DNA of 64,000 nt, taken from contig NC_071347.1 in the NCBI RefSeq assembly GCF_027744825.2, positions 20,160,001-20,224,000 on the forward strand, read 5' to 3'. This DNA comes from Synchiropus splendidus (lineage: Eukaryota > Chordata > Actinopteri > Syngnathiformes > Callionymidae). The notes beneath the pieces are model-generated. The model did not search any database, was not told where the DNA came from, and saw only the letters and a program-made list of their open reading frames with translations. The position numbers were made by a program, and so were the translations under genes. This document shows positions 31,601 through 59,800 of the stretch, piece after piece; position 1 is the first letter of the stretch, and every line of letters starts with the position of its first letter.

Positions 31601-34600
31601 AAGCGGAAATCTGCCCCGGAACAGAAGAAGGTGAGTTGCTTCAAACTGTGTCAGAGGACAGAAATTTGTATCGCAGTCATCATTTGTAGCGAAACATTAT
31701 TTCTGTGTGACCGTGGCTCCCTTGTCACTGGCAGTGAATGTGTTATTAATCTGTGACCTGTGGGGTCTTCTCTCAGGTCAGCAAGATGCAGCGTGTGGAG
31801 GGCGCCCCACTCAGCTCTGAGCGCCACCTTGCGGACCTGATGAAGCAGAAGCAGCTGCTGCAGCGCCTGGAGTCCGAGTACGCACTGAAGATCCAAAAGC
31901 TGAAGGAGGCTCAGGCGCAGCGCAACAAAAGTGTTCCTGTAGAAACACCTGCCGAGTCTGCTCCACGTACCTCCACACCTCACAACCCACAGAGTCAGTC
32001 AGTGCCAACCAGTCCGTTCGCACTGCCTCAGCCCTCGTTGCACGACCTGACCCAGGACAAACTCACGCTGGACAGCGACGACATCCCCGATGCCTCTGAA
32101 CCTGATCCCGAGCCTGAGCCCAAGCCAGAGCCCGAGGTCGAGTCTGTTGCACTTCCTGCTGCTGTTGGCTCTCGACGACGCTCATTAATTCAGTCTGGAT
32201 TCACCAAACCGCACCTGGAGCAGCTAACGTCCACCCCTGTCAAAGATGGAAGCTCTGCTAAGCCTGCCAAGGCCTCCAACAGCCCCACGGAACCCTCTGA
32301 GGTGATTGCAGGGATTGATGTGGATGCACTTAAACAGAGCTACCAGGAGGGGGAGCAGCTGGGCGAGCTGCTTCTGCAGGAGTTGCAGAAGATTGGAGCT
32401 CACGTTGATGACACGCCTGTGAGAAAGGTAAACCTGTTGTGATGCTGAAGAAGAAGCTCTTTGACCAAAGAGACTGAGTGTGTGTCTGACCGTCCAGGTG
32501 ATGGCTGTAGAGCCTGATGCTTCCACTGCTGCTGACATGAAGCCAGTGTCGTTCGGCCCGTATCACAGCCCTCTGCTAGCCTTCCGCTCATACAGGTGCG
32601 TGTAGAACCTTTCAGTTGGAACTCGATCTGAGTCTGAGCATGAGCTTCAGACAGGACTGATGTGTGTTGTCCCTGCAGGTTCAGCCCCTACTACAGAACC
32701 AAGGAGAAGTTTTCTCTGAGCTCTGTCTCCTTCAGCAACACCGTCGAACCCAACAACTGCTTCTGCCGCTTTGACCTGACGGGAACCTGCAATGATGACG
32801 GCTGTCGATGGTAAGACCCGTCAGCGTGAACGACGAATGATTGTTGCGAGTGTGGGGCTTGGTTCAGGATAGTTGGGATGAATGTTGATTGCAATGGCAG
32901 GATGAATACTAAAATCTGGATTTAGGCAAATGAGTGTAAACACTGACCAATGTCCACAGAAAACAGTGGTTAATGTGTATTGTCCCTCTTCAGGCAGCAC
33001 ATGAGGGACTGCACATTTAAGGGGAACCAACTGTTCCAGGACATTCTGTCGTACGATCTGTCCCTGATCAGCTGCTCCGAGCACAGTTCCAATGATGACA
33101 TCAGTTCTGCCACTGGTCTGTATGGACACATGTTATCACGATGGTGACAGTGAAATGAATGACATTCTTGGTGTGTTCCACAGAAAAGTACATGAAGAAG
33201 TTATTTGGATCCAACAGTGATGGCATGAGTGTTGACCAGAAGGCCGTTCTCCTCGTCCACAAAGTCAATGAGAGCAGGCGGCACAGTGGGTGGAGCTTCA
33301 TGGCTATTTGTTCTGGATGGCATGTCACTTCACCTGTGGTTCTCCCCCAGATCCGCCGTACACCACTTGCAAAGAACCACGGTTGTGGAGACCCAGGAAC
33401 ATAGTCCAGGTCAGTGCTCAGGCCGAGGAGGACAGTGAGGACGAAACAACAGGAGGCAACCTGACCACAACAAAATCAGGCGAGTTTAAACCCATTTAAC
33501 ATACACTTTGGAACTCAAAGAACTCCTGACATTATTGAAACATCAGTCTACTTCCAGGAGTGGAACTGGACCTTTTATTAACCCTGTCTGTGTTTGCATC
33601 TGTTTTAACAGATGGAGGGTTACAGACAGACCTGTCAGACGTCTGCGTCACATCAGAAGACAAGCGGTATTTCATCAGTGAAACGGACGATATCTCCAAC
33701 CTGGAGAGCAGCGTGTTGGAGAGTCCCTGCGACACACAGCTCTGGATCAAATTGGCCTTCAAATACCTGAACCAGAATCAGACGTAAGTCTTCCGACACC
33801 TCCCGTTGATAGTTCTAAATGAGATGTTCTTAACCTTTTTGATCTCAGGGCCCACCTTTCCCAGAACAAATTGGCCCGGGGCCAACTAATTCATGACTCT
33901 CGATTCTATTTGTGATCAACAACCTAACTTAATCTACTTACACGTAAACAAATCAGAAGCGAAATGACATGAAACCATGTGATCATCGCAAAGATATTTG
34001 TCATTGAAAAGTCAAACCAGCAGCAGAACCAGATGCAAGGAACAGTTTTTACTGTTAGGGGGGGGACATCACTTTCTTTGTCATTTTTTCTTTTCAAGAA
34101 CTAGTTGGTAACTATCACAGATTTGCAGCTGTCAAGTCAATGAAGTGACACGCTACTGCCACTATATGTGGCTAATGTATTAGAACTGAGCGTTTCGAGG
34201 CCCTCACGGCCCAAAGGTGTTCAACAGAAAACTTTAAGCTGCCCTCTAGGAGGCGCTCGTGGCTCAACCATGGGCCCCGGCCCTATAGTTAAGAATCACT
34301 GTTCTAAACCCAACGCCTCTGTGGGTCTCGGTACAGCTCCCCTGCCGAGTGTTTGGAAGCAGCACTGAACACGCTGTCTCGGGCTCTGGAGAACAACTGT
34401 GAGAACCCAGAGGTGTGGAGTCACTACCTGGCGCTCTTCTCCCGACGAGGAAGCCGTGAAGAAGTACAGGAGATGTGTGAGATGGCAGTTGAACACGCCC
34501 CGGACTACAGCGTGTGGTGGAGCGTGAGTGTCCATGTTCGTGTTTTGGAAGGATATTCAAGTTCTTCACCTTATCTGTGGTGCGCTTTGCAGTATCTGAA

Positions 34601-37600
34601 CTTGGAGCGTTCGTTTGAGGGGAAGGACTACGTGTGCGAGCGTCTACTCGGCTACCTGCTGACGGAGTCATCCTCAGGTGTCACGGAGAAGCTTTCCTTC
34701 CAGCTCACAGAGGCGTTGCTCTACAGAGTTCACCTCAACGTGTTCACGGGGCGGACGGAGGGTGCTCTCACCATCCTGCTGGTGAGCAACCTGAAGATCC
34801 TTGATGATTGAGAAGTAAATAATTAAAATGTACCAAATGTTTTCAGAGTAACTTGAAGTCAGTGGACGAGCGCAGTGTGGTCCATCAGGTGATGGCGGGT
34901 GACAGGGCGCTGCTCTGGCTCTCCTACATTCACCTAATGGAGTTCAGCAGGTTACCAGCCGATTTGTTCGACCCGAGCGAGTCAGGTCCTTCCAGGCTGG
35001 TGAGCAGAGAAGACTTTCTGCTACCCTGGAGGACCCAGCAGGATATCAGCACGCCAGCCGACGTCCTCATTGGCCTCTTCCATGGTTTGTAGACTATGGA
35101 ATCTGAGTGGCCTCTCTGGAGCTGTGATCTCTGATGCCCAGCTTTGATTCCAGATGCCATCGCGCAGTGCGGCGAGGATAACGTGCCTGTAGGCGAACGC
35201 ACCGTGTCGTGCCTTTCTCTCCATCTAAACCTTGTCTACCTTCACAAGCTGTTGGACCGGTAATATCCCAGTGTCACACCTAGCAACTAGAGTTGCTCCG
35301 ATCGGGATTTTTGCTGCCGAACACCAATATGGATCACGTGGATTGACAATGAATTTGTAATCAAATTGATGAGACCTTCTGTGTCCATGATGTGAAATCA
35401 TTTTAATTCAGACAAGTTTTTGTATACCTCTTCAAGGTGGCAAAAATAGAAAAACATGAATGCAGCAACTATTCTGTCAAAAGGACAACTGAAAAACATT
35501 TTATTTGATGTGAGACGTCGTGCAATGTCTGTGAAACTCTGAGACAGAGAGCACTGCATTGATGGAAGTTGCTAAGTGTCAGCTGCGCTGCGGAAGAACC
35601 ATCAGTCTCACTTTCATGAGCCCAAAAAACTCTCCTCGCTCCATCAAGTGCTGGAGCTTTAAATGGCGTGTTTAATTTGAAGGTGCATCCCTGCCCAGCA
35701 TTTTCCTGTGCATGTGCTGCAGGAGGCAAACTTTACATGACAGATCGAAAGAACTTCTACAGCAGACGTGCTGCTGCTTGGTGAGCAGCGAGTAGGGAGG
35801 AGTGGAGGCATCACAACCAGCGGGGCTTCATCAGAGCGCCGGCTGTCACGCGTGATCAGTTGCTGTGATCGGCATTCACCGATCACGCTGATCTCGGCTG
35901 ATCATGATCGCTGGGTCTGTGTCAGTTGCGGTCAGCTACATTCTAGAAACGAGATGCTCATTATCGACATACTGTAGTTGTGAAGAATCACAATCCAGGA
36001 GAACGGTATACAACCAAGCACAGACCCGGGGAGGGCCTCACCAGACAGAGGACATGGTTGAAATTCAGATCCTTCCAATGTCTCCGGATAGAGGCAGTTG
36101 TGGAGACAGGATGTTGGTGTTAAGGGAGTCGAAGGAAAGATCACCAGAGTTGGAAGGTGAAGCTCCTCAGTGAAGGGCAGGCTCAGGACTCCTGATGTGA
36201 AGGGTTGTATTTGTGTATTTCCAGGATGGATGAGGGCGTTGCTCTCTGTGAGTCTGTGCTGCGGCTCCATCCTCAGTCCTGCCGTGTGCGTGATGCTCTA
36301 GTAGACCTTCATATCAGGAGAGGAGAACTGGATCGAGCGGTCAGCATATGGCTGCACGCGCTTGTGGAGTGTCCCAACAATGCTGAGGTCTTCTATAACT
36401 CCTGCAAGTTCCTCATGTCCCAGGTGAGTCCTGTAGATGTCGATGGCTGTTTGCTGAGAAGTTCTCCACTCATCTGTTGGTGGTTTACAGAACAAGTCCA
36501 CTGCCATCGCTCCACTGCTGCGAGGCTTTGTCCTGTCTCTGTGCGAGGACGAGCAGTGTAACAAGCAACCCCTTGATGTTCTCAGGTGAGTTTTCCGTGG
36601 GCCAGTGTTACATGGCTGTGAGGCGTCAACACCCCAATGACAAGATGCAGCCATCTTCAGCATGGACCTTTTAGATGACCCACAAAGGAGACAAAAAAAT
36701 GACGGCCTTTACTGGATGATTCTGTCTCTGCAGACACATTCTTGGTTTTCCCACCAACGACCTGCTGCCAGCACCAGACATTAGAAAGGAACTGGACGAC
36801 CAACTGAATCAGCAGAGTTCTTATCTTCATCTCATCCACTGGTACTGACCCCCCTAGCGCTCCTATCATCGTCCTGTTACTGGCTTCCTGAATCGATATT
36901 GTCGGTTCCACTGTCCTTTCAAACATTTTGTTTCGGACTGTATGACACTTGTGTCAAGAGCATCTGGTGTGTCTGCGTTTGTGTGTGTAGTCGTTGGCAG
37001 TGGCTCCACGGGTCGGAGCAGGAGACGGTGGAAGCGTTCGAGCGGGCATTGGGCTCCGTGCTCCAGCTGGAGGAGCTTCAGAGACTGTGGATGGAGTGAG
37101 TTTCTGCTGCTGCAGTCGGTGGCGGTCGCCTCACGCTCGATCTCTTTCTGTCATCCCCACCTGCACCACCTTGTTTGCTATCCTCACCCCGCTACCGTCC
37201 CTTTTCATGGCTGACCCCCCTGCCTCTCCGCTCTGTTGATCCCGACCCCGACCCCGACCCCGGCCCTTCCCCACCCCATGTTTTCGACACCGGCTTCCTC
37301 CATCGCTTCTTGCCGCTAATGGCGCCCCTCCTCTGCAGCTACCTGGAGTTTACCAGCCAGGTGAGCAGCCGGAATCCACGGCTGCTCTCAGACCTGCTGC
37401 TGCGCTGTCTCAGCACGGTCCCTTCCCGTCTAGAAGTTCCCTTCAACCCTGCTGAGTTCTGGACCTGCTACCACTTCCACAACAAGGTCAGCTTGTGAAT
37501 CCACCCGAAACCCACACTTTCCCACAGCCTCGCTCAAAGGCCTGCCCTCTGCTCAGGTGGTTTCATTCTACCTGAGCTGCCTGTCGCCGACCCATCACTC

Positions 37601-38453
37601 TCTGGTGCTGGAGAGGCTGAGGACCTGCATGCCCAACAACATTGAGCTTGCTCTAAGGTAAATGAACCCACTCACACACACACACATGCAGTTGCACACA
37701 AATGTGTGTGTAAACATGCTGCTCCTCAGGTTGCTGCGTCAGGATCTGCTGGATGGAAACTTGGAACATGTGAAATTTCAAGCCAGGATGTTGACAAATA
37801 GCGCCCCCAAGTGTTTGTCCTCTTGGAAAATGTGAGTCAGTCACGTGATTTTGTGGCCTGAGCCTGCTCTGCATCTGCTCCAGATCAAATCCTTCTCCGT
37901 TCTATCCTTCATTTCGTCTTCTGTCAGTAATGAGCAATGACATCACAAGACGCGAGCAATGACATCATCACTGTTGAATGTACTGTCTCTTTCCAGAGCA
38001 ATCGCTGTAGAGACGGAGCTGAAGCAGAGGTCAGAGGTGAGTGGTCCTGGTCGCCACGGAGATGGTGTGACCCGGAGGGTGTGTGACTCACGGTGCCCTG
38101 CACATGACTCGAAAGGCTCATGTGACTCAGTGGATGTGTAGTACCAGTTCACTTCCTCTCCACTTCCTGTTTCCTCCTCAGGTGAGACGGCTCCTGACGC
38201 AGGCTCTTCAGAAGCTGCCGCTGTGTGCCGCTCTGTGGAAACATGTAATTACTCTCACACACATGCACACACTCGACACTGGACACCGAGGCTAGATCAC
38301 TCCCCCGCCCCCCCCCCCGTCTCCCAGCTGTTGCAGGTGGAGGCGGTGGGTGCTCCCGTTGGCGTGTCCGATCGTCTGCGGCGACTGCTGCTGAGGAGCC
38401 AGGAGGTCGGCGTGAGTTTATTCGAGGTCAGGCCAGCTCAGACGGACGTCTGA
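25695..38453 (+). CDS. zfc3h1: Zinc finger C3H1 domain-containing protein (PAXT component)
   Basis: ZFC3H1 links MTR4 and the nuclear exosome to polyadenylated nuclear RNA (PAXT complex). Thirty-five coding exons, from 25695-26262, 27183-27545, 27639-27811, 28919-29285 and 29344-29549 through to 38182-38244 and 38328-38453, join to 2043 aa, close to the human length. Landmarks in order: LSPKEDGELEDGEI at the N-terminus, FEDLLSKYKQIQLELE, LSELQLRLLALQSASKKWQQ, EDKIRDLSNQ-type coiled coil, PPKPPFADEEEEEEMLLRE, the C3H1 zinc finger in exon 32679-32810 plus 32994 on (Cys-x7-Cys-x4-Cys-x3-His), then C-terminal HAT-like helical repeats ending QKLPLCAALWKH and SQEVGVSLFEV. The stop is preceded in frame by an upstream TAA at 25692; ATG 25707 has a better start context than 25695. 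Intron 1 is U12-type; one intron seems to use a GC donor (33480). Confidence 0.95.
26263..27182 (+). other. U12-type (minor spliceosome) intron of zfc3h1
   Basis: The donor reads GTATCCTTT at 26263-26271, the exact U12 consensus. A TTCCTGAC branch-point match lies at 27162-27169, with the branch A about 14 bases before the AG at 27181-27182, the short spacing required by U12 introns. Joining here keeps phase and restores the family sequence Ser-Pro-Ser-Arg-Lys-Gln. No ordinary U2 donor in this region gives a consistent frame. Confidence 0.85.
27812..28918. other. Long zfc3h1 intron, unidentified AT/CT-rich sequence
   Basis: The intron between exons 27639-27811 and 28919-29285 is 1.1 kb, against about 80-150 bp for most of this gene. 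It holds no recognisable exon. An insertion by a mobile element is likely from the size, but I could not identify ends. Confidence 0.35.
33821..34301 (-). mobile_element. Non-autonomous hAT-type element, copy 2 (intron of zfc3h1)
   Basis: Flanked by TTCTAAAT (33813-33820) and TTCTAAAC (34302-34309), a 7-of-8 target duplication of hAT length. Read on the minus strand it begins CAGTGATTCTTAACT, matching the start of copy 1 at 1798, and continues with the same GGGCCCATGGTTG core and the same interior text around GCTGCAAATCTGTGA. It has no open reading frame and is longer than copy 1 (481 against 317 bp). Confidence 0.85.
35280..36200. repeat. Probable degraded transposon inside zfc3h1 intron
   Basis: This 965-bp intron (35260-36224) is much longer than most in the gene. 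It starts with AGTTGCTCCGATCGGGATTT and contains TGATCGGCATTCACCGATCA and further GATC-rich text near 35840-35910. This resembles fish elements with CACCGATCGAT-type ends. Boundaries and class are uncertain. Confidence 0.4.
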
Positions 38454-39822
38454 CCAGTGTTAGAGGGCTAGTTAGCAACTCCAGATGGTTGAGTGAAACC
38501 AGACAGACGCCGCGCCCCCTCCTGGACCACGAACACTATAGTCACCTTCCAGCATGTACGTAAGTATCGCTGAGTGGCGCTGTCGCTGTTTTCTGTCTGT
38601 CACTTTTCTTTGGATTTTTGTCCCTTTAAGTTGAGTTGCCTTTGGGGGGGGCGGGGTGAAAGTGAGGGGCAGTGACCTCTCACTGTGATGTTTACGTTTG
38701 TGCCATGAGGAACAAACCGGACTTTTGTTTATTACAAACTGACGTCGAAGAAGGATGAAGAAACTGAAGGACGCTGTTTTTTTTTTTTTGTTCGTGATGT
38801 TCGATTAAAGAGGTTTATTTTTCTTCGACGCTGAAACAGTGTTTTATACATGACGTATAAACATTAAATTATTTTTATCAACAGAATACAGAGTCCTGAG
38901 TGTTTGTCGGGTTTTTAGTTGATTGGTTTGGGTCACCTGAACTTCTTTGCTAATTACATCATGAAGGCAAAATCTCATGTGGACCTGAAGACCTCAAGGA
39001 GCTCTGCTGAAGGAAGTCAGGACTACTCCAGAGTCGGAACACGTCAGCTCTGAAAGATCCATCTTTTGACACAGCAATGGTCTGAAGTGATCAAAAGTCC
39101 TGCTCCAGAATTCTGTAGAAAGGTGGCTCCAGCAGGGAGAGACGTGCAACAGATGGACATCATGAGACAGAAGAACAGTGGCGGGAGACCGTGAAGGATT
39201 AAGCTTCAGGTGTAAGTCGGTGGAGAAAAAAAATAGTAGATGCGGAACAGCCCATTATCACAGTCTTACATCCCGCTTTCAGAGGTAACCTAGAATCACT
39301 GGTGGCAGACGCGCTTCCCATTGTTTGCAGTAACCAGGTACAGCCAGAAGAGGGTTCTGCTTCCACACATCAATTCTAGAAGTTCCACAGAGCAAACTGG
39401 AGCTCCTAAAGAACATCCAGTACGGAGTCAAACTCAGACTGGTCAGTCCCCAGGCTGATATCCAGTGAAGTTTACCAGGTACAGCCCTGCTGGGTGACAA
39501 GGTTTGGATGAACCTGGAACATCTTCACAGTGAAGAACATGGATGTAACCCCCTCGTCCTCCTCCTCCTCCTCTCCTGTTGGTATTTCCTCCTTCGTTGC
39601 TCCTCATGAATCCTGCTGGACAGTTGAATAGAAGGAAGCTCTGCGCACAGACCGCTTCCTCCCAAAGAGACAAACTTCCTCTCACACTTGGTTCAGAACA
39701 CTCTTCCCACTAGAACTTCACCTTCTGCCACAAAAAAACGCCAGGATTGCTGGACTTCCAAGAGCGATATGACTTCTGAACTGCGGCTCCAGCGGTTCTG
39801 GTTCTGGATTAAAGGATTAAAA
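38454..39822. other. zfc3h1 3' UTR and zfc3h1-ptprb intergenic region
   Basis: An ATTAAA signal near 38804 (GATTAAAGAGG) and another near 38863 mark the likely end of zfc3h1 transcripts. From about 38900 to 39822 no exon is supported; the ptprb 5' UTR and promoter must lie here or further left. A CTC-rich tract is at about 39550-39575. Short frames have no family resemblance. Confidence 0.45.
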
Positions 39823-54356
<14,534 letters not shown>

Positions 54357-56886
54357 AAGCAGATGCTTCCTTCTACTTTTGGATATTTCTGGGAGAAAAC
54401 TCTATATTTATCTACTTGTACAAATTCTTATCTACTGTATATATCGTTTTAAATGTGTATTGAAGATGTTTGTGAAATATTTATCAATATAAACTAAAAA
54501 TAAAAACGGATGTATTCAAATTCAAAACATGTTTTAAGGCTTCTCTTCATCTATTTTGTGTTTATAAAGTAAGATTTTTGCACATCACAATGATGACTCT
54601 GAACCATTCATCATAAAATATACTGTAACGCTTTAGCTAGAATTGAAACTGGTTATATGGCTTAACAAACGAAGAAAAGGAGTGAAGAGAGTTTCTCAAG
54701 CCTTGCGCATGCGCACGCCAGTGCCTCAACTCTCGGAAGTTTAGCAGTGATTTAGCAGCTAGCGGCGCAGCGGACGGGGACTCCGTGACTAACTCGCTTT
54801 TTTGTGGAGAAAACCGTGGTTTTGGACGGAATATCGTTACCTGCAGTGAAAAAGCGAAGACTTACCATGGATTAAAAGTGTTTTTTGTTTCGCTATGTGC
54901 GCAAACACGAGTGTTAGACGTGTTTGAAAGAAGTTGTGATTGTTTTTTGGCGCTCTGGTGGAAAGATGGAGGCTCTGCTCGTGTAGCATCGAGCTAACTG
55001 CTGTTTTTACTCGCCTCGTCCCAGAGGACTGTCCGTGGGCTTAGGTCTGCCGAGTCCGGATCCCGAAAGTTTCAAGGACCTATATCAAGCATCATAAAGG
55101 CCCTGGTAAATATGACGTCATTGTGTTTCATGTTTACGTAGACTTGTAGAAGAGCTAGCGAGATGCGAGCTAACTTGAGCTAATTATGTGGAACTCCGTG
55201 TTAGCTTATTGAAGTTAGCCAAGGGCTAACAACTTAGCATGTCACCAATAACTTTGAATCAAACTCGTCTAACAGCGATCTTTTCTGTAAATCACTTGCA
55301 TGTAACTAAACCTTGCTTCAAGTTACACCTTCTCACACCTCATCCACGCTGAAGGAATCCGAAGTCGTCAACAATGCATGAAAGTTTTAGGCTTCTGTTA
55401 TTGGTCTCAGTGAGTCTATGAACGTGTAAATATTCCATCCAGCTCAGAACTGTTTTCTTCACTCACAGTTTTCTGCTTGTATTAAGTGTAAACGCCACGT
55501 CGCCCTACCCAGTAAACTGATGGTCTACTGACAAACACGAAAAAAGCAGTCAACGTTAAATTAATGATTTTTATCTGGAATTGCTTAATTGTTTTGACCT
55601 GTAAGGAATTCCATTTCTCTAACTGTCAAGAAAAGAGAGGTGGACAAAACATGCAATCTCAGTCTGAGGCTTTTGGAGAAACCAGCATGTCTGCCTGTTT
55701 CCATTAGTGTGGAAAAAGTGTTCAGGACTCGGTCTTTTTTTCAACTTACATCCTTGACATCATTAAATGTTCATTAAATTGCTCCGAAAGTGGTTGTTAA
55801 TTAGAAAAAATGGTTATTTGTAAATGGCTGTATGTGCTTTTAGGTCAGCATTGAGTTAAACCATTTGAGTCTTAAAATGAAATGCCACTATCACAATGTG
55901 ATGTGCACTATAGAAATAAATCTTTTTGAAAGTGATTTATTTATAACTCCAACAATACAAATTTGACTGTATGAGCAATGTACTCAATCACAACCACTCT
56001 GTTTAATCTAACTCCATTGCAGACTCAAAATTGGTCTTCCCAGAAGCATATGCAAATGGAACTCATTCAACAAGAAAGAGTGGGTCAGAACAGGAAAATT
56101 AAGCTTTTAATTATTTGACTTAATCCTCTTCACAGCTAGATGATCCGCCTTCACCTCTGACATAACCAACGCTCTTGTGTTTCTCCTTGAAGTACTGACA
56201 TGCATCAGTTTTCCATCTTTCCTGTACTTTCTGTGACATTTCATCAGTTTCTGATGAATAGTACTGTCTGTGGTTGCCATACATCATGTTGGTTAATGCA
56301 ACTTTAAGACTGACATCACTGTGGCTCAGGATATCAACATGCACTGGTGTGCTTTAATTTTGTTTATTACATAATTTTGAGTTGACCACATCATATTCAA
56401 TGTCTCACATGCCACATACATTTACTTGTTTGTATTTTTGCAATGCATTTGTTCAAAAACTCTGCAATTCTGTCAATTTTTAGCCCGTCACAAGAATTTC
56501 TCCAATACACGCTGGTAACATGCACTTTAGTGTGCGGTTTTGGCAATATAATTTAGAATAATAAGTTATTTGGTTGGACGAGAGGTCACAATCGCCCTCA
56601 TGGTTTTGCTCTCAATCACTGTATATTGATCATGTGGTATTTAATACGACTGGCCTCTCACCACATTGTCTGTGTGTGGCTATTGCAGACCTGTGGTCCA
56701 TGGGCACAGAGTGACCGAGGCATGACCGTCCTTCTCTGGGCTCTGAGGATGGAACCGGAGCGAGTGGAGGCAGGATCTAGGTGATTACTCTCCCGTCTTA
56801 TCACCTGCCAGTGAGTTGTATGACTGTTGCTTCAATCTTCCGCTGGTTTGTGTCCTGCAGACAGCAGATGGTGCTCTGAAGAAGCC
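54357..56886. promoter_or_regulatory. ptprb-frs2 intergenic region with frs2 promoter, 5' UTR and first intron
   Basis: After the ptprb poly(A) signal a perfect palindromic NRF1 site, TGCGCATGCGCA (54704-54715), is followed by GC-rich sequence. A probable non-coding exon ends near 55105 at a CTG|GTAAAT donor. A second exon begins at 56861 after a TTTGTGTCCTGCAG acceptor and carries the frs2 ATG. The intron between is AT-rich with no supported gene. Confidence 0.6.
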
Positions 56887-59800
56887 ATGGGTAGCTGCTT
56901 AAGCTGTCCAGAGAAAGAGTCAATTCCAGATAACCATCAAAGCAAATTCAAGGTGTGTGTTTTTCGCAGTCAGTGTTACAGTGTTACAACCATTTCTATG
57001 CTTGTCATCTTATCGTTGAGCTTTGAATCTTAACCTGTTTTGATGCCATAAATGTTCATGTCTAATAGGACTCCTGTGCTGTGTAATCAGTAGCGTGTTG
57101 TCGCATGTTGGACCTTGTCATTTGAAGAACAAAATACCGCAATTAGTGTTAATCTGTCATTCTGATATGGGATATATATTGAACTATATCCATTCATCCT
57201 TGAGATAATATAAAGTTTCTTTACCTGCCACCACAGCCGTTGTACTGATAAGAGCTTCATCGGTTTCATTAACAATGATGACAACTCTGTGAATCCTCTC
57301 GTCTTCTCTCTTCCACGTATATCACATCTAATCGCGAGGTATTCACCACGTGCCCTCAGATCAGATTAGTAGCTACACTGTTGTGCGTCCTCACAATAAG
57401 GAAACACATGTAGCAGATTAGCAGCATCAGATGACGAACAGAAACGATGAGGGTTTTAATGGAGTGGGTTTGCAAGTGAGTCCGCTGACAAGGTTGTTGT
57501 GGGTGTGCAGGTCATTAATGTGGACGACGATGGGAACGAGCTGGGCTCAGGCGTGATGGAGCTGACCGAAGCCGAGCTTGTCCTCCACACTCATCGCCGC
57601 GATGACGTCAGGTGGCCGTACCTGTGTCTGCGTCGCTACGGCTACGATTCCAACCTCTTCTCCTTCGAGAGTGGACGCCGCTGCCAGACCGGACAAGGTA
57701 CATTAATCCACCTCAATGTTGTTTACGGTTCTGCTTTGTTGTGCTGATGAGCATTCATAGGTAAAGAACTTCCAACAGTTCATGCACATGTTATACATAC
57801 TGTTCACGAGTCTGTCACTGTACACCCGAGAGAACACAGCGTCAAGTTTGTTGCTGCCTTTGTGTGTGCTACTTCTTTGTTTTGTTTTGTTTGTGTGTTA
57901 CCTGCAGTGCAGACAACATTTCCTTGTTTTGGAAGTACTATTGATCAGTGAAAGTTTAGAGATCAATTGGCCTCCTGCAGCTGCATAGCTTTTATGGTCA
58001 AACTGGCATCAGTAGTTCACTGAAGAGAGTCACTAATCTCTCAGGATGAAGACAAGGTGATACATAGACTTCTATCAGGAAAAGGTTTTCATCTCTTGGG
58101 GGACCTTTTTTGCAGTGCCAACACCACATGGAAAATATCATGTCACAGCATTTAATTTTTTTTTTAACTTTTTGAAGGTCTGTCATTGTAATCAGTCAGT
58201 TCTGCATTGTGTGTACAATGCCGTTGTGTCGACAATGACATTGTGAGTTTGACAACTTGCATACTCAATGCTCAGTTTCTTTCTTTTAAAACGGTCATAC
58301 TGAGAAGTATGATAGATTACACTTCAAATTATATTTAAAAAAAAAACAGCTGCAAAATCGACATGCTGTGATCTGTAAATCCATTTGATTTGGGCCCTGT
58401 CTTCTGACAATTTTGCAGATTTGTCCAGTCCACTTAAAAAGACAAAAATATTCAGGAAATCCAGCAGAATCAGAGACTGCAGGACTTGCAGTGACGTGTG
58501 TTAGACTGCAGGGGGCATATTTGTTGTGAAGACTGTGTGACTGTTTGACTTGTGATGCTTCTTCACTTGATCCCACGCTGTCGTCAGGATGATGAGGCCT
58601 GAGGAGGGTCGGAGGGTAAGTGTCAGGCTCGCCGTGTGTCCCCTTCTTGTTGATACCCCGATCAGCCAATACTGATCAGACACAGTATTGATTATCTGTA
58701 TTAACAGTGGTGTGCGTGTGTAAACAGTGTGGTGTTTTTATTTCCGTCTTCGTCCTCATGGGATCCCTCCTATAGTTGCTGGTGTGTTTTGCACGATTGA
58801 CTTCAGCGGACCCTGCGTGTGCGGCAGGGTCGACCTGTCAATCACAGGACCAACATGCCTGATAAAATCCAGCCTAACGTGGTCTTCGCTGTGTTTCAGG
58901 GATTTTTGCCTTCAAATGTTCCCGAGCTGAGGAAATCTTCAACAAGCTCCAGGAGGTGATGCACAGTCACAGCATCAGTGTGGTGGAGGAGGCGGTGCTG
59001 GAGCCTCCCAGCCTTGGTGGACACACTCCTGCAGGTATGGCGCCCCCTGCTTTTATTATGTGGGCACAGTGGCCATGTCATACAGTATTTTAACTTTCCT
59101 GTCTCTTGTGTAAAAGCTCTGGGCTACTCTGTTCCCACTGTGCCAAATGGCGTGGGCCGGATCCCGTCAGTTGGAGAACCTTCGTCGCACCCGTCCACCC
59201 GACACCCCTCTGTGGCCAGCACCCGCCTCCCGTCTGTGGGGGAGGAGTCCACCCACCCCCTCTTGGTCGGCGATGATGGGGTAAGACTGATCCAGTCAAT
59301 GTGCTTCTGCTTTCCCTGAATTCCTCAGGTCTCCCGTGTCCTGCTACCGTGAGACTGAACTTGTCTTGTTTCAGGTCCACACGTATGTCAACACCACCGG
59401 TCTCCTGGAAGAGCAGCCCAGTCCCCTGACAGTTACCACCCCATTAGAGAGCCCCACGTCCCCCCAGTCTCAGTGTATGCCCACGCCTCCACCCCCTCCT
59501 CGAACCCGCATAGAGCCACCGGCACCGGAGCCCCAGGTGTTGGTGGAACCTGAGGGCGTTCGCTTCGTTCTGGGGCCGACACCTGTTCAGAGGCAGCTGA
59601 TGGAGAAGGAGAAGCGGCAGCAGGAGTCACAGGAGGCTGAAGAGCCACAACAAACTAATGGGCATGTGGAGGAGGCGGAGCCTGCTCCTCCACAAGCCAA
59701 CGGCTCGTCGACGAACCCAGTCACAGCGCCTCGCCGACACCGCCTACCCCCTCTCACTCCTGACGTGCAGAATGTCAACAACTCTGCGCAGCGCAGAACG

